From positions 894,501-958,500 of the forward strand of contig NZ_CP119967.1 of assembly GCF_029543085.1 (NCBI RefSeq): a DNA stretch of 64,000 nucleotides, given 5' to 3'. Source of the stretch: Pseudomonas sp. A34-9 (GTDB lineage: Bacteria > Pseudomonadota > Gammaproteobacteria > Pseudomonadales > Pseudomonadaceae). The first letter of the stretch is position 1. The number at the start of each line of letters is the position of its first letter. Positions 41,486 to 53,185 of this stretch are shown here, piece by piece. A program made the translations under genes and the position numbers. The notes below the pieces were generated by a model. That model made no database searches. It had not been told where the DNA came from and worked only from the letters and a program-made list of their open reading frames with translations.

Positions 41486-42115
41486 ATGGCGCGTTCCAAG
41501 ACAAGCCTTGGCTGGCTGAAAAGACATGTCAATGATCCTTATGTGAAGCAAGCACAGAAGGATGGTTACCGCTCGCGTGCGAGTTACAAGCTTCTGGAGA
41601 TCCAGGAGAAATACAAGCTGATCCGTCCCGGCATGAGCGTTGTCGACCTTGGCGCGGCCCCCGGTGGCTGGTCGCAGGTCACTAGCCGGCTGATCGGTGG
41701 TCAGGGGCGTTTGATCGCTTCGGACATCCTGGAAATGGACAGCATTCCGGACGTGACCTTCATTCAGGGCGACTTCACCGAGGACGAAGTGCTCGGGCGG
41801 ATTCTTGAAGCCGTGGGTAATTCGCAGGTGGACCTTGTGATTTCCGATATGGCCCCCAATATGAGTGGTACGCCTGAAGTGGATATGCCCAAAGCCATGT
41901 TCCTTTGCGAGTTGGCGCTTGATCTGGCGGAACGGATACTCAAGCCGGGTGGTAATTTCGTGATCAAGATTTTCCAGGGTGAAGGGTTTGATGTTTACCT
42001 GAAGGATGCTCGTCGGAAATTCGACAAGATCCAGATGATCAAGCCAGACTCCTCTCGTGGCAGTTCCCGCGAGCAATACATGTTGGCTTGGGGTTACCGC
42101 GGCCGTAGCGAGTAA
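41486..42115 (+). CDS. rlmE: 23S rRNA 2'-O-methyltransferase RlmE (FtsJ/RrmJ)
   Basis: This 209-aa S-adenosylmethionine-dependent enzyme methylates U2552 in the A-site loop of 23S rRNA. Landmarks: [16 protein letters not shown] with catalytic Lys, [14 protein letters not shown] (SAM loop), SDMAPNMSG (catalytic Asp) and VIKIFQGEG (catalytic Lys), ending in [15 protein letters not shown]. Length fits. It lies upstream of ftsH, as in E. coli. Confidence 0.97.
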   Translation: MARSKTSLGWLKRHVNDPYVKQAQKDGYRSRASYKLLEIQEKYKLIRPGMSVVDLGAAPGGWSQVTSRLIGGQGRLIASDILEMDSIPDVTFIQGDFTEDEVLGRILEAVGNSQVDLVISDMAPNMSGTPEVDMPKAMFLCELALDLAERILKPGGNFVIKIFQGEGFDVYLKDARRKFDKIQMIKPDSSRGSSREQYMLAWGYRGRSE

Positions 42116-42308
42116 AACGAGGTTTTTTGGTGGGGTGATAGGTTTTTCGTATTTCGCCCCGCGTGCATAAGCGAATATTGTGTAGAAAGTGTTTCACAAA
42201 GGGTTACAGACGGCGCCTGCCAGAGTCGTAGGTAATGTAGTAAGTTAGGCCGGTGAATATCATGCGAAGCGCGCGCCAGTAGCGGAGCTTGCTTCAGAGG
42301 GTAGTTAA

Positions 42309-44225
42309 TTGAACGATATGGCAAAGAATCTGATCCTGTGGTTGATCATCGCGGCTGTCCTGGTGACGGTGATGAACAACTTCTCCAGCCCTAACGAGCC
42401 GCAGACCCTCAACTATTCCGACTTCATCCAGCAGGTCAAGGATGGCAAGGTCGAGCGCGTAGCCGTTGATGGTTATGTAATTACCGGCAAGCGCAACGAT
42501 GGCGACAGCTTCAAGACCATTCGTCCGGCAATCCAGGACAATGGCCTGATCGGCGATCTGGTCGACAACCACGTTGTGGTTGAAGGCAAGCAGCCTGAGC
42601 AGCAAAGCATCTGGACCCAGTTGCTGGTAGCCAGCTTCCCGATCCTTGTAATCATCGCGGTGTTCATGTTCTTCATGCGCCAGATGCAGGGCGGCGCCGG
42701 CGGCAAGGGCGGACCGATGAGCTTCGGCAAGAGCAAGGCACGCCTGCTCTCCGAAGATCAGGTGAAAACCACTTTGGCTGACGTTGCCGGTTGCGACGAA
42801 GCCAAGGAAGAAGTCGGCGAGCTCGTTGAGTTCCTGCGTGATCCGGGCAAGTTCCAGCGTCTGGGTGGTCGCATTCCTCGTGGCGTGCTGATGGTCGGCC
42901 CTCCGGGTACCGGTAAAACCTTGCTGGCCAAGGCGATTGCCGGCGAAGCCAAGGTTCCGTTCTTCACCATTTCCGGTTCTGACTTCGTCGAGATGTTCGT
43001 CGGTGTCGGTGCCAGCCGCGTTCGTGACATGTTCGAACAGGCCAAGAAGCACGCCCCATGCATTATCTTCATTGACGAAATCGACGCCGTCGGTCGCCAT
43101 CGTGGTGCCGGCATGGGTGGCGGTCACGACGAGCGCGAGCAGACTCTCAACCAGTTGCTGGTTGAGATGGACGGCTTCGAAATGAACGATGGCATCATTG
43201 TTATCGCTGCGACCAACCGTCCTGACGTACTCGACCCTGCGCTGCTGCGTCCGGGCCGTTTCGACCGTCAGGTTGTGGTTGGTCTGCCGGATATCCGTGG
43301 TCGCGAGCAGATTCTCAAGGTTCACATGCGCAAGGTGCCAATGGGTGACGACGTCGCTCCGGCCGTCATCGCGCGTGGCACTCCGGGCTTCTCCGGTGCT
43401 GACCTGGCCAACCTGGTCAACGAAGCGTCGCTGTTCGCTGCACGTAGCGGCAAGCGCATCGTCGAGATGAAAGAGTTCGAATTGGCCAAAGACAAGATCA
43501 TGATGGGCGCCGAGCGCAAATCGATGGTCATGTCCGAGAAAGAAAAGCAGAACACCGCTTATCACGAAGCGGGCCACGCCATCGTTGGTCGCGTCGTGCC
43601 TGAGCATGATCCGGTGTACAAGGTATCGATCATCCCGCGCGGTCGTGCGCTGGGTGTGACCATGTTCCTGCCGGAAGAAGATCGCTACAGCCTGTCCAAG
43701 CGCGCACTGATCAGTCAGATCTGTTCGCTGTACGGCGGTCGTATCGCTGAAGAAATGACCTTGGGCTTCGACGGTGTGACCACCGGCGCCTCCAACGACA
43801 TCATGCGTGCCAGTCAGATTGCGCGGAACATGGTCACCAAGTGGGGTCTGTCGGAAAAACTCGGTCCGTTGATGTACGCCGAAGAAGAGGGTGAAGTATT
43901 CCTCGGTCGTGGCGGTGGTGGCCAGGCTGCCAGCTTCTCCGGTGAGACAGCCAAGCTGATCGACTCCGAGGTGCGCAGCATTATTGATCAGTGCTACGGC
44001 ACGGCCAAACAGATCCTCACGGATAACCGTGACAAGCTCGACGCCATGGCTGATGCCCTCATGAAGTATGAAACGATCGATGCTGAACAGATCGACGACA
44101 TCATGGCAGGTCGTACACCTCGCGAGCCTCGCGACTGGTCGGGTGGTACCGGTACTCCGCCACCACCAGTGGTTCGGGACGAGCGTCCGGAAACACCGAT
44201 TGGCGGTCCGGCTGCTGACGTTTAA
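42309..44225 (+). CDS. ftsH: ATP-dependent zinc metalloprotease FtsH
   Basis: This 638-aa membrane AAA+ protease degrades unfolded membrane proteins and regulators such as RpoH and LpxC. TM1 (about residues 5-22) and TM2 (about 104-124) flank a small periplasmic domain. Walker A is GPPGTGKT, Walker [12 protein letters not shown], the second region of homology [20 protein letters not shown], and the zinc site HEAGH. I accept the TTG at 42309 because GAGGG sits seven bases before it, whereas the ATG at 42318 is too far from that site. Confidence 0.96.
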   Translation: MNDMAKNLILWLIIAAVLVTVMNNFSSPNEPQTLNYSDFIQQVKDGKVERVAVDGYVITGKRNDGDSFKTIRPAIQDNGLIGDLVDNHVVVEGKQPEQQSIWTQLLVASFPILVIIAVFMFFMRQMQGGAGGKGGPMSFGKSKARLLSEDQVKTTLADVAGCDEAKEEVGELVEFLRDPGKFQRLGGRIPRGVLMVGPPGTGKTLLAKAIAGEAKVPFFTISGSDFVEMFVGVGASRVRDMFEQAKKHAPCIIFIDEIDAVGRHRGAGMGGGHDEREQTLNQLLVEMDGFEMNDGIIVIAATNRPDVLDPALLRPGRFDRQVVVGLPDIRGREQILKVHMRKVPMGDDVAPAVIARGTPGFSGADLANLVNEASLFAARSGKRIVEMKEFELAKDKIMMGAERKSMVMSEKEKQNTAYHEAGHAIVGRVVPEHDPVYKVSIIPRGRALGVTMFLPEEDRYSLSKRALISQICSLYGGRIAEEMTLGFDGVTTGASNDIMRASQIARNMVTKWGLSEKLGPLMYAEEEGEVFLGRGGGGQAASFSGETAKLIDSEVRSIIDQCYGTAKQILTDNRDKLDAMADALMKYETIDAEQIDDIMAGRTPREPRDWSGGTGTPPPPVVRDERPETPIGGPAADV

Positions 44226-44233
44226 GGTTTGAA

Positions 44234-45085
44234 ATGACTTCTGTACAGTCCCTGACCCGGTTGCCTTGCGGCAACCGGGTTCTTGATTTGGCCCAGACGC
44301 ATGTCATGGGCATTCTCAATGTCACCCCTGATTCTTTCTCCGACGGCGGCCAATACAGTCAGCTGGATGCGGCCTTGCGTCACGCCGAAGCCATGGTTGC
44401 AGCCGGTGCGACGCTGATTGATGTCGGTGGCGAATCCACGCGTCCTGGCGCGCGAGCAGTGTCTCCGCTTGAAGAGCTCGAGCGCGTCGCGCCGATCGTC
44501 GAGCTGATCAATCGCGAGCTTGATGTGATCATCTCGGTGGATACGTCTACACCTGCTGTCATGCGCGAAACTGCGCGTTTGGGTGCCGGGTTGATCAACG
44601 ACGTGCGCTCGCTGCAGCGCGATGGTGCACTGGATGCAGCGGCGGCTACCGGTTTGCCGGTGTGTCTCATGCATATGCTCGGCGAGCCCGGTGACATGCA
44701 GGACAATCCGCAGTATCAGGATGTCACGCGCGAAGTCGGCGAGTTTCTCGCTGAGCGTATGGCGCAATGTGCGGCGGCAGGTATTCCTGCCGAGCGGATC
44801 ATTCTCGATCCGGGTTTCGGTTTCGCCAAAACCCTGCAGCACAATCTAAGCTTGTTCAAGCACATGGAAGCCCTGCATGCGTTGGGCAGGCCTCTGCTTG
44901 TCGGTGTTTCTCGAAAGAGCATGATCGGGCAGGCCTTGAATCGTCCTGTCGGCGAGCGACTGCATGGCGGCCTGGCGCTGGCGGCGCTGGCGTCGGTAAA
45001 AGGTGCGCGCATATTGCGCGTCCATGATGTTGCAGAAACGGTAGACGTGGTGCGGATGATCGCGGCCGTGGAATCAGCCGAATAA
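44234..45085 (+). CDS. folP: Dihydropteroate synthase
   Basis: This 283-aa TIM-barrel enzyme condenses p-aminobenzoate with dihydropterin pyrophosphate in folate synthesis and is the sulfonamide target. [15 protein letters not shown] and [12 protein letters not shown] are the diphosphate and pterin loops; [12 protein letters not shown] and [12 protein letters not shown] complete the active site. It lies eight bases after ftsH and 16 before glmM. Confidence 0.97.
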   Translation: MTSVQSLTRLPCGNRVLDLAQTHVMGILNVTPDSFSDGGQYSQLDAALRHAEAMVAAGATLIDVGGESTRPGARAVSPLEELERVAPIVELINRELDVIISVDTSTPAVMRETARLGAGLINDVRSLQRDGALDAAAATGLPVCLMHMLGEPGDMQDNPQYQDVTREVGEFLAERMAQCAAAGIPAERIILDPGFGFAKTLQHNLSLFKHMEALHALGRPLLVGVSRKSMIGQALNRPVGERLHGGLALAALASVKGARILRVHDVAETVDVVRMIAAVESAE

Positions 45086-45101
45086 GAATGATGGAGCACT
45101 T

Positions 45102-46439
45102 ATGAGCAAAAAATACTTTGGTACTGACGGCATTCGTGGTCGAGTCGGTGAATACCCGATTACTCCTGACTTCATGCTCAAGCTCGGCTGGGCGGCCGGC
45201 ATGGCCTTTCGCAAGATGGGCGCCTGCAAGGTGCTGGTCGGCAAGGACACGCGGATTTCCGGTTATATGTTCGAATCGGCACTTGAGGCTGGTCTGACAT
45301 CGGCGGGAGCCGATGTGATGCTGCTGGGTCCTATGCCGACGCCGGCCATCGCTTATCTGTCGCGCACGTTCCAGGCTGAGGCCGGTATCGTGATCAGTGC
45401 TTCGCACAACCCGCATGACGATAACGGCATCAAATTTTTCTCCGGAAAGGGCACAAAGCTTCCGGATGAGCTGGAGTTGATGATCGAAGAGTTGCTCGAC
45501 ACCCCGATGACCGTGGTCGAATCGAGCAAGATCGGCAAAGTGTCGCGAATCAACGATGCGTCAGGTCGCTACATTGAGTTCTGCAAGAGCAGTGTGCCAA
45601 CCGGCACCAGTTTTTCCGGCCTCAAAATCGTCATCGACTGTGCGCATGGTGCGACCTACAAAGTGGCTCCGAGTGTCTTCCGGGAGCTGGGTGCAGAAGT
45701 CGTCGTACTGTCGGCCCAGCCTAACGGTCTGAACATCAACGAGAATTGCGGCTCGACCCATATGGGGCAGTTGCAGGCGGCGGTGCTTGCAGAGCATGCC
45801 GATCTGGGTATCGCTTTTGATGGCGACGGCGATCGGGTTTTGATGGTCGATCACACTGGTGCCATCGTTGATGGCGACGAATTGTTGTTCATCATCGCCC
45901 GTGATCTGCACGAGCGGGGCAAATTGCAGGGCGGCGTCGTCGGTACCCTGATGAGTAATCTGGGGCTGGAACTCGCGCTGGCGGATCTTTCGATTCCATT
46001 CATTCGCGCCAATGTCGGTGACCGCTACGTGATCGCCGAGTTGCTTGAGCGCAATTGGCTGGTCGGTGGCGAGAATTCGGGGCATATCGTTTGCTTCAAT
46101 CACACAACCACCGGTGATGCGATCATCGCGGCTTTGCAAGTGCTGATGGCACTGAAGACCCGTAATGAAGGGCTGGCGCAAACACGTCAGGCTTTGCGCA
46201 AGTGTCCTCAGGTGCTGATCAATGTGCGTTTCGGTGGTGGCGAGAGTCCGCTGGAGCACCCGGCTGTCAAGGAAGCCAGTGCACGTGTAACTCAGGCAAT
46301 GGCGGGGCGCGGTCGCGTGCTTTTGCGCAAGTCCGGGACAGAGCCTCTGGTGCGGGTAATGGTCGAAGGCGAGGATGAAACCCAGGTTCGCAACTACGCC
46401 GAAGAGTTGGCAAAACTGGTAACTGAAGTTTCTGCCTGA
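45102..46439 (+). CDS. glmM: Phosphoglucosamine mutase
   Basis: This 445-aa enzyme converts glucosamine-6-phosphate to glucosamine-1-phosphate for UDP-GlcNAc, peptidoglycan and LPS. The phospho-serine loop is [17 protein letters not shown] (about residues 97-113), the metal loop is [10 protein letters not shown], and the C-terminal phosphate-binding loop is [16 protein letters not shown]. It follows folP closely, the conserved folP-glmM pair. Confidence 0.97.
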   Translation: MSKKYFGTDGIRGRVGEYPITPDFMLKLGWAAGMAFRKMGACKVLVGKDTRISGYMFESALEAGLTSAGADVMLLGPMPTPAIAYLSRTFQAEAGIVISASHNPHDDNGIKFFSGKGTKLPDELELMIEELLDTPMTVVESSKIGKVSRINDASGRYIEFCKSSVPTGTSFSGLKIVIDCAHGATYKVAPSVFRELGAEVVVLSAQPNGLNINENCGSTHMGQLQAAVLAEHADLGIAFDGDGDRVLMVDHTGAIVDGDELLFIIARDLHERGKLQGGVVGTLMSNLGLELALADLSIPFIRANVGDRYVIAELLERNWLVGGENSGHIVCFNHTTTGDAIIAALQVLMALKTRNEGLAQTRQALRKCPQVLINVRFGGGESPLEHPAVKEASARVTQAMAGRGRVLLRKSGTEPLVRVMVEGEDETQVRNYAEELAKLVTEVSA

Positions 46440-46504
46440 TACGGCTTGCAAGCCATGATTGTGTTGGGTAACATCTGCGCCCACTTTGACCGACGAGGTA
46501 CAGC

Positions 46505-47260
46505 ATGCGTCGCCCTATGGTAGCTGGTAACTGGAAGATGCACGGTACCCGCGCCAGCGTCGCTGAGCTGATCAACGGCCTTCGTCATCTGGCCTTGCCA
46601 AGCGGTGTTGATGTCGCGGTATTCCCGCCTTGCTTGTATATCAATCAAGTGATTGATGGCTTGAAAGGAAAGTCGATTTCGGTCGGCGCGCAGAATTCTG
46701 CGGTGGAATCCATGCAAGGTGCATTGACCGGTGAAATTGCTCCGAGTCAGTTAGTGGATGCAGGTTGTTCCCTGGTACTTGTCGGTCACTCCGAACGCCG
46801 CCAGATAATGGGCGAGCGAGACGGTATGCTGAATCGCAAGTTCGCAGCGGCACAGGCATGTGGCTTGATTCCGGTGTTGTGCGTAGGGGAGACTCTCGAA
46901 CAGCGCGAAGCCGGAAAAACTCTTGAGGTTGTCGGGCGTCAGCTGGGCAGCATCATCGAGGAGCTGGGTGTAGGTGCCTTTGCCAAGGCAGTCATTGCTT
47001 ACGAGCCTGTCTGGGCCATTGGTACCGGACTGACTGCAACGCCGCAACAGGCTCAGGATGTGCATAAAGCCATTCGCGAGCAGTTGGCGGCAGAGAATTC
47101 TGAAGTCGCACGAGGTGTGCGGCTTCTATACGGCGGCAGCGTGAAGGCGGCCAATGCGGTCGAACTGTTCGGCATGCCGGATATCGATGGGGGGCTCATT
47201 GGTGGAGCTTCCCTGAATGCAGATGAGTTCGGTGCGATCTGTCGCGCCGCGGGAAACTGA
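46505..47260 (+). CDS. tpiA: Triosephosphate isomerase
   Basis: This 251-aa TIM barrel interconverts dihydroxyacetone phosphate and glyceraldehyde-3-phosphate. [10 protein letters not shown] (substrate Lys), [12 protein letters not shown] (catalytic His) and [19 protein letters not shown] (catalytic Glu and lid loop) are all present, followed by [15 protein letters not shown] and GGLIGGASL for phosphate binding. It is followed by secG four bases later. Confidence 0.97.
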   Translation: MRRPMVAGNWKMHGTRASVAELINGLRHLALPSGVDVAVFPPCLYINQVIDGLKGKSISVGAQNSAVESMQGALTGEIAPSQLVDAGCSLVLVGHSERRQIMGERDGMLNRKFAAAQACGLIPVLCVGETLEQREAGKTLEVVGRQLGSIIEELGVGAFAKAVIAYEPVWAIGTGLTATPQQAQDVHKAIREQLAAENSEVARGVRLLYGGSVKAANAVELFGMPDIDGGLIGGASLNADEFGAICRAAGN

Positions 47261-47264
47261 AAAA

Positions 47265-47651
47265 ATGCTGGAAACAGTCGTAGTCGTTTTTCATCTGCTG
47301 GGTGCATTGGGCGTAGTTGCTCTGGTTTTGCTGCAGCAGGGTAAGGGTGCGGACGCTGGCGCGTCTTTCGGAGCAGGTGCTTCAAATACTGTGTTCGGAA
47401 GCCAAGGTTCCTCTACCTTTCTTAGTAAGTTTACTGCTATACTTGCCGCCGGTTTCTTCATAACCAGCTTGGGGTTAGGTTACTTTGCTAAAGAGAAGGC
47501 TCATCAGCTGACTCAGGCAGGTCTCCCAAATCCAGCAGTGTTGGAAGTACCTAAGCAACAACAACCGGCTTCTGATGATGTCCCGGTGCTTCAAGAGCAA
47601 AAGTCGGCTACTCCAGCGACTGACGTACCTCCAGCTCAAGAGCAGAAGTAA
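47265..47651 (+). CDS. secG: Preprotein translocase subunit SecG
   Basis: This 128-aa small subunit of the SecYEG channel has two membrane helices (about residues 3-21 and 57-75) joined by the conserved loop [17 protein letters not shown] followed by [15 protein letters not shown]. The C-terminal 50 residues are a Pro/Gln-rich tail with two QEQK units, longer than in many bacteria and probably unstructured. A tRNA-Leu gene begins 22 bases after the stop and is likely cotranscribed. Confidence 0.95.
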   Translation: MLETVVVVFHLLGALGVVALVLLQQGKGADAGASFGAGASNTVFGSQGSSTFLSKFTAILAAGFFITSLGLGYFAKEKAHQLTQAGLPNPAVLEVPKQQQPASDDVPVLQEQKSATPATDVPPAQEQK

Positions 47652-47673
47652 GAAGGGTTTCAAACGTAGTTTT

Positions 47674-47759
47674 GCCGAGGTGGTGGAATTGGTAGACACG
47701 CAACCTTGAGGTGGTTGTGCCCATAGGGTGTAGGGGTTCGAGTCCCCTTCTCGGTACCA
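47674..47759 (+). tRNA. tRNA-Leu (anticodon GAG)
   Basis: The 86-nt gene has acceptor arms GCCGAGG and the matching 3' end CCTTCTCGGTACCA, anticodon arm CAACC-TTGAGGT-GGTTG with anticodon GAG, a long variable arm (GTGCCCATAGGGTGTA) as in class II tRNAs, T-loop GTTCGAGTC and encoded CCA. Confidence 0.96.
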
Positions 47760-47768
47760 ATTAGTCAG

Positions 47769-47795
47769 GAGAGCCCGCTGTTGCGGGCTTTCTTG
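47769..47795 (+). terminator. Terminator after tRNA-Leu
   Basis: AGCCCGC (47772-47778) pairs with GCGGGCT (47783-47789) around TGTT, followed by TTCTT. It ends the tpiA-secG-tRNA-Leu transcript. Confidence 0.75.
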
Positions 47796-47811
47796 CAGGT
47801 GGAAGGTTACA

Positions 47812-47840
47812 TTGACCCTATAAGGGATCGGTCGTATACT
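47812..47840 (+). promoter_or_regulatory. Sigma-70 promoter of tRNA-fMet
   Basis: TTGACC (47812-47817), a 17-base spacer and TATACT (47835-47840) are near consensus, with a start expected at about 47847, ten bases before the tRNA. Confidence 0.85.
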
Positions 47841-47856
47841 TCCGCCCCAGCTTTGT

Positions 47857-47933
<77 letters not shown>

Positions 47934-47941
47934 GTTTAAGG

Positions 47942-47964
47942 AGCCCCTTTTAAGGGGCTTTTTG
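47942..47964 (+). terminator. Terminator after tRNA-fMet
   Basis: AGCCCCTT-TT-AAGGGGCT followed by T6, eight bases past the CCA end. Some read-through into rimP-nusA is likely, given the gene order. Confidence 0.85.
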
Positions 47965-48072
47965 TTAGCTGGACACTTTCAACGCCGCTGTTCGACGGCG
48001 TTTCAAGGATGGGCGTTTAGCCCATTTTTTTATTTTGCAAAGCATGCACATATCATGCACTAGGGGGTTCAG

Positions 48073-48531
48073 GTGTCGAGCAAGCTAGAAGAGTTGCAGG
48101 CCTTGCTGGCCCCGGTGGTCGTGGCCCTGGGCTATGAATGCTGGGGTATCGAGTTTTCGGCTCAGGGTCGTCACTCGATGTTGCGCGTTTATATCGATAA
48201 AGAGGGCGGCGTGCTGGTGGACGATTGCGCCATTGTCAGCCGTCAGATCAGCGGTGTACTGGATGTTGAAGATCCTATCTCCGTTGAATACACCCTCGAA
48301 GTTTCCTCGCCTGGCATGGAGCGCCCACTGTTCACTCTTGAGCAGTTTGCAAAATTTGCCGGTGATCAAGTGAAGATCAAGCTGCGCTCGCCTTTTGAAG
48401 GTCGACGCAACTTTCAGGGCCTTCTGCGCGGTGTAGAAGAACAGGATGTCGTGGTGCAGGTAGATGACCATGAGTTCCTGTTGCCGATCGATATGATCGA
48501 CAAGGCCAACATTATTCCCAGTTTTGACTGA
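48073..48531 (+). CDS. rimP: Ribosome maturation factor RimP
   Basis: This 152-aa protein is needed for 30S subunit assembly. The N-terminal domain reads [20 protein letters not shown], then [22 protein letters not shown] with [12 protein letters not shown]; the C-terminal SH3-like barrel contains [19 protein letters not shown]. It starts at GTG 48073 with a GGGGG stretch six bases upstream. First gene of the rimP-nusA-infB-rbfA-truB-rpsO-pnp run. Confidence 0.95.
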   Translation: MSSKLEELQALLAPVVVALGYECWGIEFSAQGRHSMLRVYIDKEGGVLVDDCAIVSRQISGVLDVEDPISVEYTLEVSSPGMERPLFTLEQFAKFAGDQVKIKLRSPFEGRRNFQGLLRGVEEQDVVVQVDDHEFLLPIDMIDKANIIPSFD

Positions 48532-48578
48532 GACGCGGATCCCGCGGATCCAATGGCTTGCGAAAGGCGAGGCGTACG

Positions 48579-50060
48579 ATGAGCAAAGAAGTACTGCTGG
48601 TTGTTGAGTCGGTATCCAATGAAAAGGGCGTACCGGCAAGCGTAATTTTTGAAGCGCTGGAGCTGGCTCTGGCCACTGCTACCAAAAAGCGTTTTGAAGA
48701 CGAAGTTGACCTGCGTGTGGAAATTAACCGCCACACCGGTTCTTACGAAACTTTCCGTCGCTGGACGGTCGTCGAAGAGAATGATCTCGACGATCCGGCC
48801 ATCGAAACCTGGCCAACCAAGGTTGCCGAAACGCATCCTGGTGCCAAGGTTGGCGACGTCGTTGAAGAAAAGATCGAATCCATTGAGTTCGGCCGCATCG
48901 CTGCACAGACTGCAAAGCAAGTCATCGTGCAGAAAGTTCGCGAAGCCGAGCGCGCTCAAGTGGTCGATGCTTACCGCGAGCGCCTGGGAGAAATCATCTC
49001 CGGCACCGTGAAAAAAGTCACCCGCGACAACGTGATTGTCGATCTGGGTAACAACGCTGAAGCGTTGTTGGCCCGTGAAGACATCATTTCTCGCGAAACT
49101 TTCCGTGTCGGCGTGCGTCTGCGTGCGCTGCTCAAGGAAATCCGCACCGAGAACCGCGGCCCGCAGCTGATCCTGTCGCGTACCGCGCCGGAAATGCTGA
49201 TCGAGCTGTTCCGCATCGAAGTGCCGGAAATTGCCGAAGGCCTGATCGAAGTCATGGCAGCGTCCCGTGATCCGGGTTCGCGCGCCAAGATCGCCGTCCG
49301 CTCCAAGGACAAACGCATCGACCCGCAGGGCGCTTGCATCGGTATGCGCGGTTCGCGCGTCCAGGCAGTGTCGGGTGAGTTGGGCGGTGAGCGTGTTGAT
49401 ATCGTCCTCTGGGATGACAACCCGGCTCAGTTCGTGATCAACGCCATGTCCCCGGCTGAGGTTGCGGCAATTATCGTTGACGAAGATGCCCACGCAATGG
49501 ACATCGCCGTTGGCGCAGACAATCTGGCTCAGGCCATCGGTCGCGGTGGTCAGAACGTGCGTCTGGCCAGCCAGTTGACCGGCTGGACCCTGAACGTGAT
49601 GACCGAATCGGACATCCAGGCTAAGCAACAAGCAGAAACCGGCGACATCCTGCGCAACTTCATCGACGAGCTGGAAGTCGACGAAGATCTGGCACAGGTG
49701 CTGGTAGATGAAGGCTTCACCAGCCTGGAAGAGATTGCCTACGTACCGTTGGAAGAAATGCTCAACATCGACGGCTTTGACGAAGATACCGTCAACGAGC
49801 TTCGCGCTCGTGCCAAGGATCGTTTGTTGACCAAAGCCATCGCTACTGAGGAAAAGCTGGCAGACGCCCATCCGGCCGAAGACCTGCTCTCGCTTGAGGG
49901 TATGGACAAGGATTTGGCGATGGAACTGGCGGTGCGCGGCGTAATTACCCGCGAAGACCTGGCCGAGCAGTCTATTGACGACCTGCTCGACATCGACGGC
50001 ATTGACGATGATCGTGCCGGCAAGTTGATCATGGCCGCCCGAGCCCACTGGTTCGAGTAA
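48579..50060 (+). CDS. nusA: Transcription termination/antitermination factor NusA
   Basis: This 493-aa RNA polymerase partner has an N-terminal polymerase-binding domain ([20 protein letters not shown]), an S1 domain (about 135-200, [20 protein letters not shown]), two KH domains ([19 protein letters not shown] and [17 protein letters not shown]) and two C-terminal acidic repeats ending in [16 protein letters not shown] 48579 (MSKEVLL) follows GAAAGGCGAGG. Confidence 0.97.
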   Translation: MSKEVLLVVESVSNEKGVPASVIFEALELALATATKKRFEDEVDLRVEINRHTGSYETFRRWTVVEENDLDDPAIETWPTKVAETHPGAKVGDVVEEKIESIEFGRIAAQTAKQVIVQKVREAERAQVVDAYRERLGEIISGTVKKVTRDNVIVDLGNNAEALLAREDIISRETFRVGVRLRALLKEIRTENRGPQLILSRTAPEMLIELFRIEVPEIAEGLIEVMAASRDPGSRAKIAVRSKDKRIDPQGACIGMRGSRVQAVSGELGGERVDIVLWDDNPAQFVINAMSPAEVAAIIVDEDAHAMDIAVGADNLAQAIGRGGQNVRLASQLTGWTLNVMTESDIQAKQQAETGDILRNFIDELEVDEDLAQVLVDEGFTSLEEIAYVPLEEMLNIDGFDEDTVNELRARAKDRLLTKAIATEEKLADAHPAEDLLSLEGMDKDLAMELAVRGVITREDLAEQSIDDLLDIDGIDDDRAGKLIMAARAHWFE

Positions 50061-50087
50061 TTAGGCGCGGCCTGAGGAGAGAAGTGC

Positions 50088-52619
50088 ATGACGCAAGTCA
50101 CGGTGAAACAACTGGCCGATGAGGTCAAAACACCGGTAGAGCGCCTGTTGCAGCAGATGCGTGAGGCAGGTCTGCCGCACACCGCCGCCGAAGAAAATGT
50201 GACTGACAGTGAGAAGCAGTCCCTGCTGACTCACTTGAAAAGCAGCCACAAGGCGAAAGTGGAAGAACCACGCAAGATCACGCTGCAGCGTAAAACCACC
50301 AGCACCCTGCGTGTGGCTGGTAGCAAAAGCATCAGCGTAGAAGTTCGCAAAAAGAAAGTTTTCGTACAGCGTAGCCCGGAAGAAATCGAAGCCGAACGCA
50401 AGCGTGAACTGGATGAGCGTCGCGCAGTAGAAAATGCTGCTCGTCAGAAGGCTGAAGAAGAAGCCAAGCAGCGTGCCGAAGAAGAAGCGCGCCGCCAGCC
50501 TGCTGCTGCGCAGACCGCTACCAGCGACGCCGTTGCGGCGCCGGCTGCAGCTGCCGAACCAGTTCGCGAAAGCGCGCCGGTGGTTGCCGCGGCTCCAGCT
50601 CCGTCTGCTGATGTTCGCAACAAGCAGAACGAACAGCGCCGTCCTGACAAGCCGCGTGCCGACGACAACAATCGTCGCAGCGGTGGTGGTGATGGCGAGC
50701 GCAAAAACGCTCCGCATCGCGCATCGGTCAAAGAAAAAGCGCCGGCTCCACGTGTGGCGCCACGCACTACCGACGAAGAAAGCGATGGCTTCCGTCGCGG
50801 TGGTCGCGGCAAGGCCAAGCTGAAGAAGCGCAACGCCCACGGTTTCCAGAGCCCAACCGGCCCTGTCGTGCGTGATGTGCAGATCGGCGAGACCATCACT
50901 GTTGGCGATCTCGCCAATCAGATGTCGGTCAAGGCTGCTGAAATCATCAAGTTCATGTTCAAACTGGGTACTCCAGCGACCATCAACCAGGTGCTTGATC
51001 AGGAAACTGCTCAGCTTGTGGCTGAAGAACTGGGCCACAAAGTGACCCTGGTCAGCGACACCGCCCTGGAAGATTCCCTGGCCGAGTCCCTGAAGTTTGA
51101 AGGTGAGTCGTTCTCCCGTGCGCCAGTCGTGACCGTAATGGGCCACGTTGACCACGGTAAAACGTCCCTGCTCGACTACATCCGTCGTGCCAAGGTAGCT
51201 GCTGGCGAAGCCGGTGGTATCACCCAGCACATCGGTGCATACCACGTTGAAACCGAACGCGGCATGGTCACCTTCCTCGATACCCCGGGTCACGCCGCGT
51301 TTACCGCAATGCGTGCTCGTGGTGCCAAGGCGACCGACATCGTGATCCTGGTGGTTGCAGCGGACGACGGCGTGATGCCGCAGACCATTGAAGCTGTTCA
51401 GCACGCAGTAGCGGCTGGCGTTCCACTGGTTGTAGCAGTGAACAAAATCGACAAGCCGGGCGCTGATCTCGATCGCATCCGTAGCGAACTGTCGGTTCAC
51501 GGCGTGACTTCCGAAGAGTGGGGCGGTGATACGCCGTTCGTACCGGTGTCGGCGAAAGTCGGTACTGGCGTGGACGAGCTGCTTGAAGCCGTTCTGCTGC
51601 AAGCTGAAGTTCTCGAGCTGAAAGCAACACCATCGGCTCCTGGCCGTGGCGTTGTGGTTGAATCGCGTCTCGACAAAGGTCGTGGCCCGGTTGCAACCGT
51701 TCTGGTTCAAGACGGTACCCTGCGCCAAGGCGACATGGTCCTGGTCGGTTCGAACTATGGCCGTGTGCGTGCCATGCTCGACGAGAACGGCAAGCCAATC
51801 AAGGAAGCCGGTCCTTCCATCCCTGTCGAGATCCTCGGCCTGGACGGTACCCCGGACGCTGGCGACGAGATGAGCGTGGTTGCCGACGAGAAGAAAGCCC
51901 GTGAAGTGGCTCTGTTCCGTCAAGGCAAGTTCCGCGAAGTCAAACTGGCTCGCGCGCATGCTGGCAAGCTGGAAAACATCTTCGAAAACATGGGTCAGGC
52001 CGAGAAGAAGACGCTCAACATCGTCCTCAAATCCGACGTCCGTGGTTCGCTGGAAGCGTTGAACGGTGCCTTGAATGGCCTGGGCAACGACGAAGTACAA
52101 GTGCGCGTAGTCGGCGGCGGTGTCGGTGGTATCACTGAATCCGACGCTAACCTGGCACTGGCTTCCAACGCTGTACTGTTCGGCTTCAACGTGCGTGCCG
52201 ATGCTGGCGCACGGAAGATCGTCGAGCAGGAAGGTCTGGACATGCGTTACTACAACGTGATCTACGACATCATCGAAGACGTCAAGAAAGCCCTGACCGG
52301 CATGCTCGGCAGTGATGTTCGCGAGAACATCCTGGGTGTGGCCGAAGTGCGCGACGTGTTCCGTTCGCCGAAGTTTGGCGCGATCGCTGGCTGCATGGTG
52401 ATCGAAGGTGTTGTGCACCGTAACCGTCCGATCCGTGTACTGCGTGAAGACATCGTTATCTTCGAAGGCGAGCTGGAATCCCTGCGCCGCTTCAAGGATG
52501 ACGCTTCCGAAGTACGTGCCGGCATGGAATGCGGTATCGGCGTGAAGAGCTACAACGACGTCAAAGTCGGCGACAAGATCGAAGTCTTCGAGAAGGTTCA
52601 GGTTGCTCGCAGCCTCTAA
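50088..52619 (+). CDS. infB: Translation initiation factor IF-2
   Basis: This 843-aa GTPase places fMet-tRNA on the ribosome. A long charged, Ala/Arg/Glu-rich N-terminal region (about 50-260) is species-variable. The GTPase domain begins near [20 protein letters not shown] (G1), then [26 protein letters not shown] (G3) and [12 protein letters not shown] (G4), followed by domains II, III and the C-terminal fMet-tRNA domain ending in [16 protein letters not shown]. No internal second start was assessed. Confidence 0.98.
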   Translation: MTQVTVKQLADEVKTPVERLLQQMREAGLPHTAAEENVTDSEKQSLLTHLKSSHKAKVEEPRKITLQRKTTSTLRVAGSKSISVEVRKKKVFVQRSPEEIEAERKRELDERRAVENAARQKAEEEAKQRAEEEARRQPAAAQTATSDAVAAPAAAAEPVRESAPVVAAAPAPSADVRNKQNEQRRPDKPRADDNNRRSGGGDGERKNAPHRASVKEKAPAPRVAPRTTDEESDGFRRGGRGKAKLKKRNAHGFQSPTGPVVRDVQIGETITVGDLANQMSVKAAEIIKFMFKLGTPATINQVLDQETAQLVAEELGHKVTLVSDTALEDSLAESLKFEGESFSRAPVVTVMGHVDHGKTSLLDYIRRAKVAAGEAGGITQHIGAYHVETERGMVTFLDTPGHAAFTAMRARGAKATDIVILVVAADDGVMPQTIEAVQHAVAAGVPLVVAVNKIDKPGADLDRIRSELSVHGVTSEEWGGDTPFVPVSAKVGTGVDELLEAVLLQAEVLELKATPSAPGRGVVVESRLDKGRGPVATVLVQDGTLRQGDMVLVGSNYGRVRAMLDENGKPIKEAGPSIPVEILGLDGTPDAGDEMSVVADEKKAREVALFRQGKFREVKLARAHAGKLENIFENMGQAEKKTLNIVLKSDVRGSLEALNGALNGLGNDEVQVRVVGGGVGGITESDANLALASNAVLFGFNVRADAGARKIVEQEGLDMRYYNVIYDIIEDVKKALTGMLGSDVRENILGVAEVRDVFRSPKFGAIAGCMVIEGVVHRNRPIRVLREDIVIFEGELESLRRFKDDASEVRAGMECGIGVKSYNDVKVGDKIEVFEKVQVARSL

Positions 52620-52690
52620 CTCGCGCACTTCAGGAGCCGTGATGGTCGGCCGCACTCAACAGTGTGGCGCATCACCCGGACTCTAAACGC

Positions 52691-52724
52691 AACGCCCGGT
52701 CTGGCTTTTGTCAGGCCGGGCGTT
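52691..52724 (+). terminator. Hairpin between infB and rbfA
   Basis: AACGCCCGG and CCGGGCGTT form a 9-bp stem, extended by CTG/CAG past a bulge, around GCTTTTGT. The sequence looks like an intrinsic terminator but the U-run is only TTTG, so partial termination within the operon is the likely effect. Confidence 0.55.
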
Positions 52725-52779
52725 TGCCGCTTTCAGACCTTGCGGGTTTCGCCGCGGGGCAGTAACAGGTAACAAAATC

Positions 52780-53181
52780 ATGGCAAAAGAATACAGCCGT
52801 ACCCAGCGTATCGGCGATCAGATGCAGCGCGAGCTGGCTCAACTGATCCGTCGCGAAGTCAAAGACCCGCGCGTCGGCCTGGTCACCATTACCGCAGTAG
52901 AAGTCAGCCGTGACGTCGGTCACGCGAAGATCTTCATCACCGTGATGGGCCAGGACAACGCCGAAGATATCGCTCAAAGCATCAAGGTGCTGAATGCCGC
53001 CGCAGGTTTCCTGCGCATGCAACTGGCCCGTGAAATGAAACTGCGCAGCGTGCCGCAATTGCACTTCCACTACGACGAATCCGTTGTCCGTGGTGCGCAC
53101 CTGTCGGCCCTGATCGAGCGTGCCGTGGCTGAAGACAATCAGCATCCGGTCGCTGCTGAACCTGAAGACACCAAGGAGTAA
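52780..53181 (+). CDS. rbfA: Ribosome-binding factor A
   Basis: This 133-aa cold-shock-associated factor binds the 30S subunit during late 16S maturation. It is a single KH-like domain: [40 protein letters not shown] and [24 protein letters not shown] 52780 gives MAKEYSRTQ; the upstream in-frame extension is unrelated. truB follows after four bases. Confidence 0.96.
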   Translation: MAKEYSRTQRIGDQMQRELAQLIRREVKDPRVGLVTITAVEVSRDVGHAKIFITVMGQDNAEDIAQSIKVLNAAAGFLRMQLAREMKLRSVPQLHFHYDESVVRGAHLSALIERAVAEDNQHPVAAEPEDTKE

Positions 53182-53185
53182 TTCG

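Noticed and set aside
50061..52655. 864-codon open frame antisense to infB
   Set aside because: Mirror of the highly biased infB codons; no ribosome site or recognisable domain.
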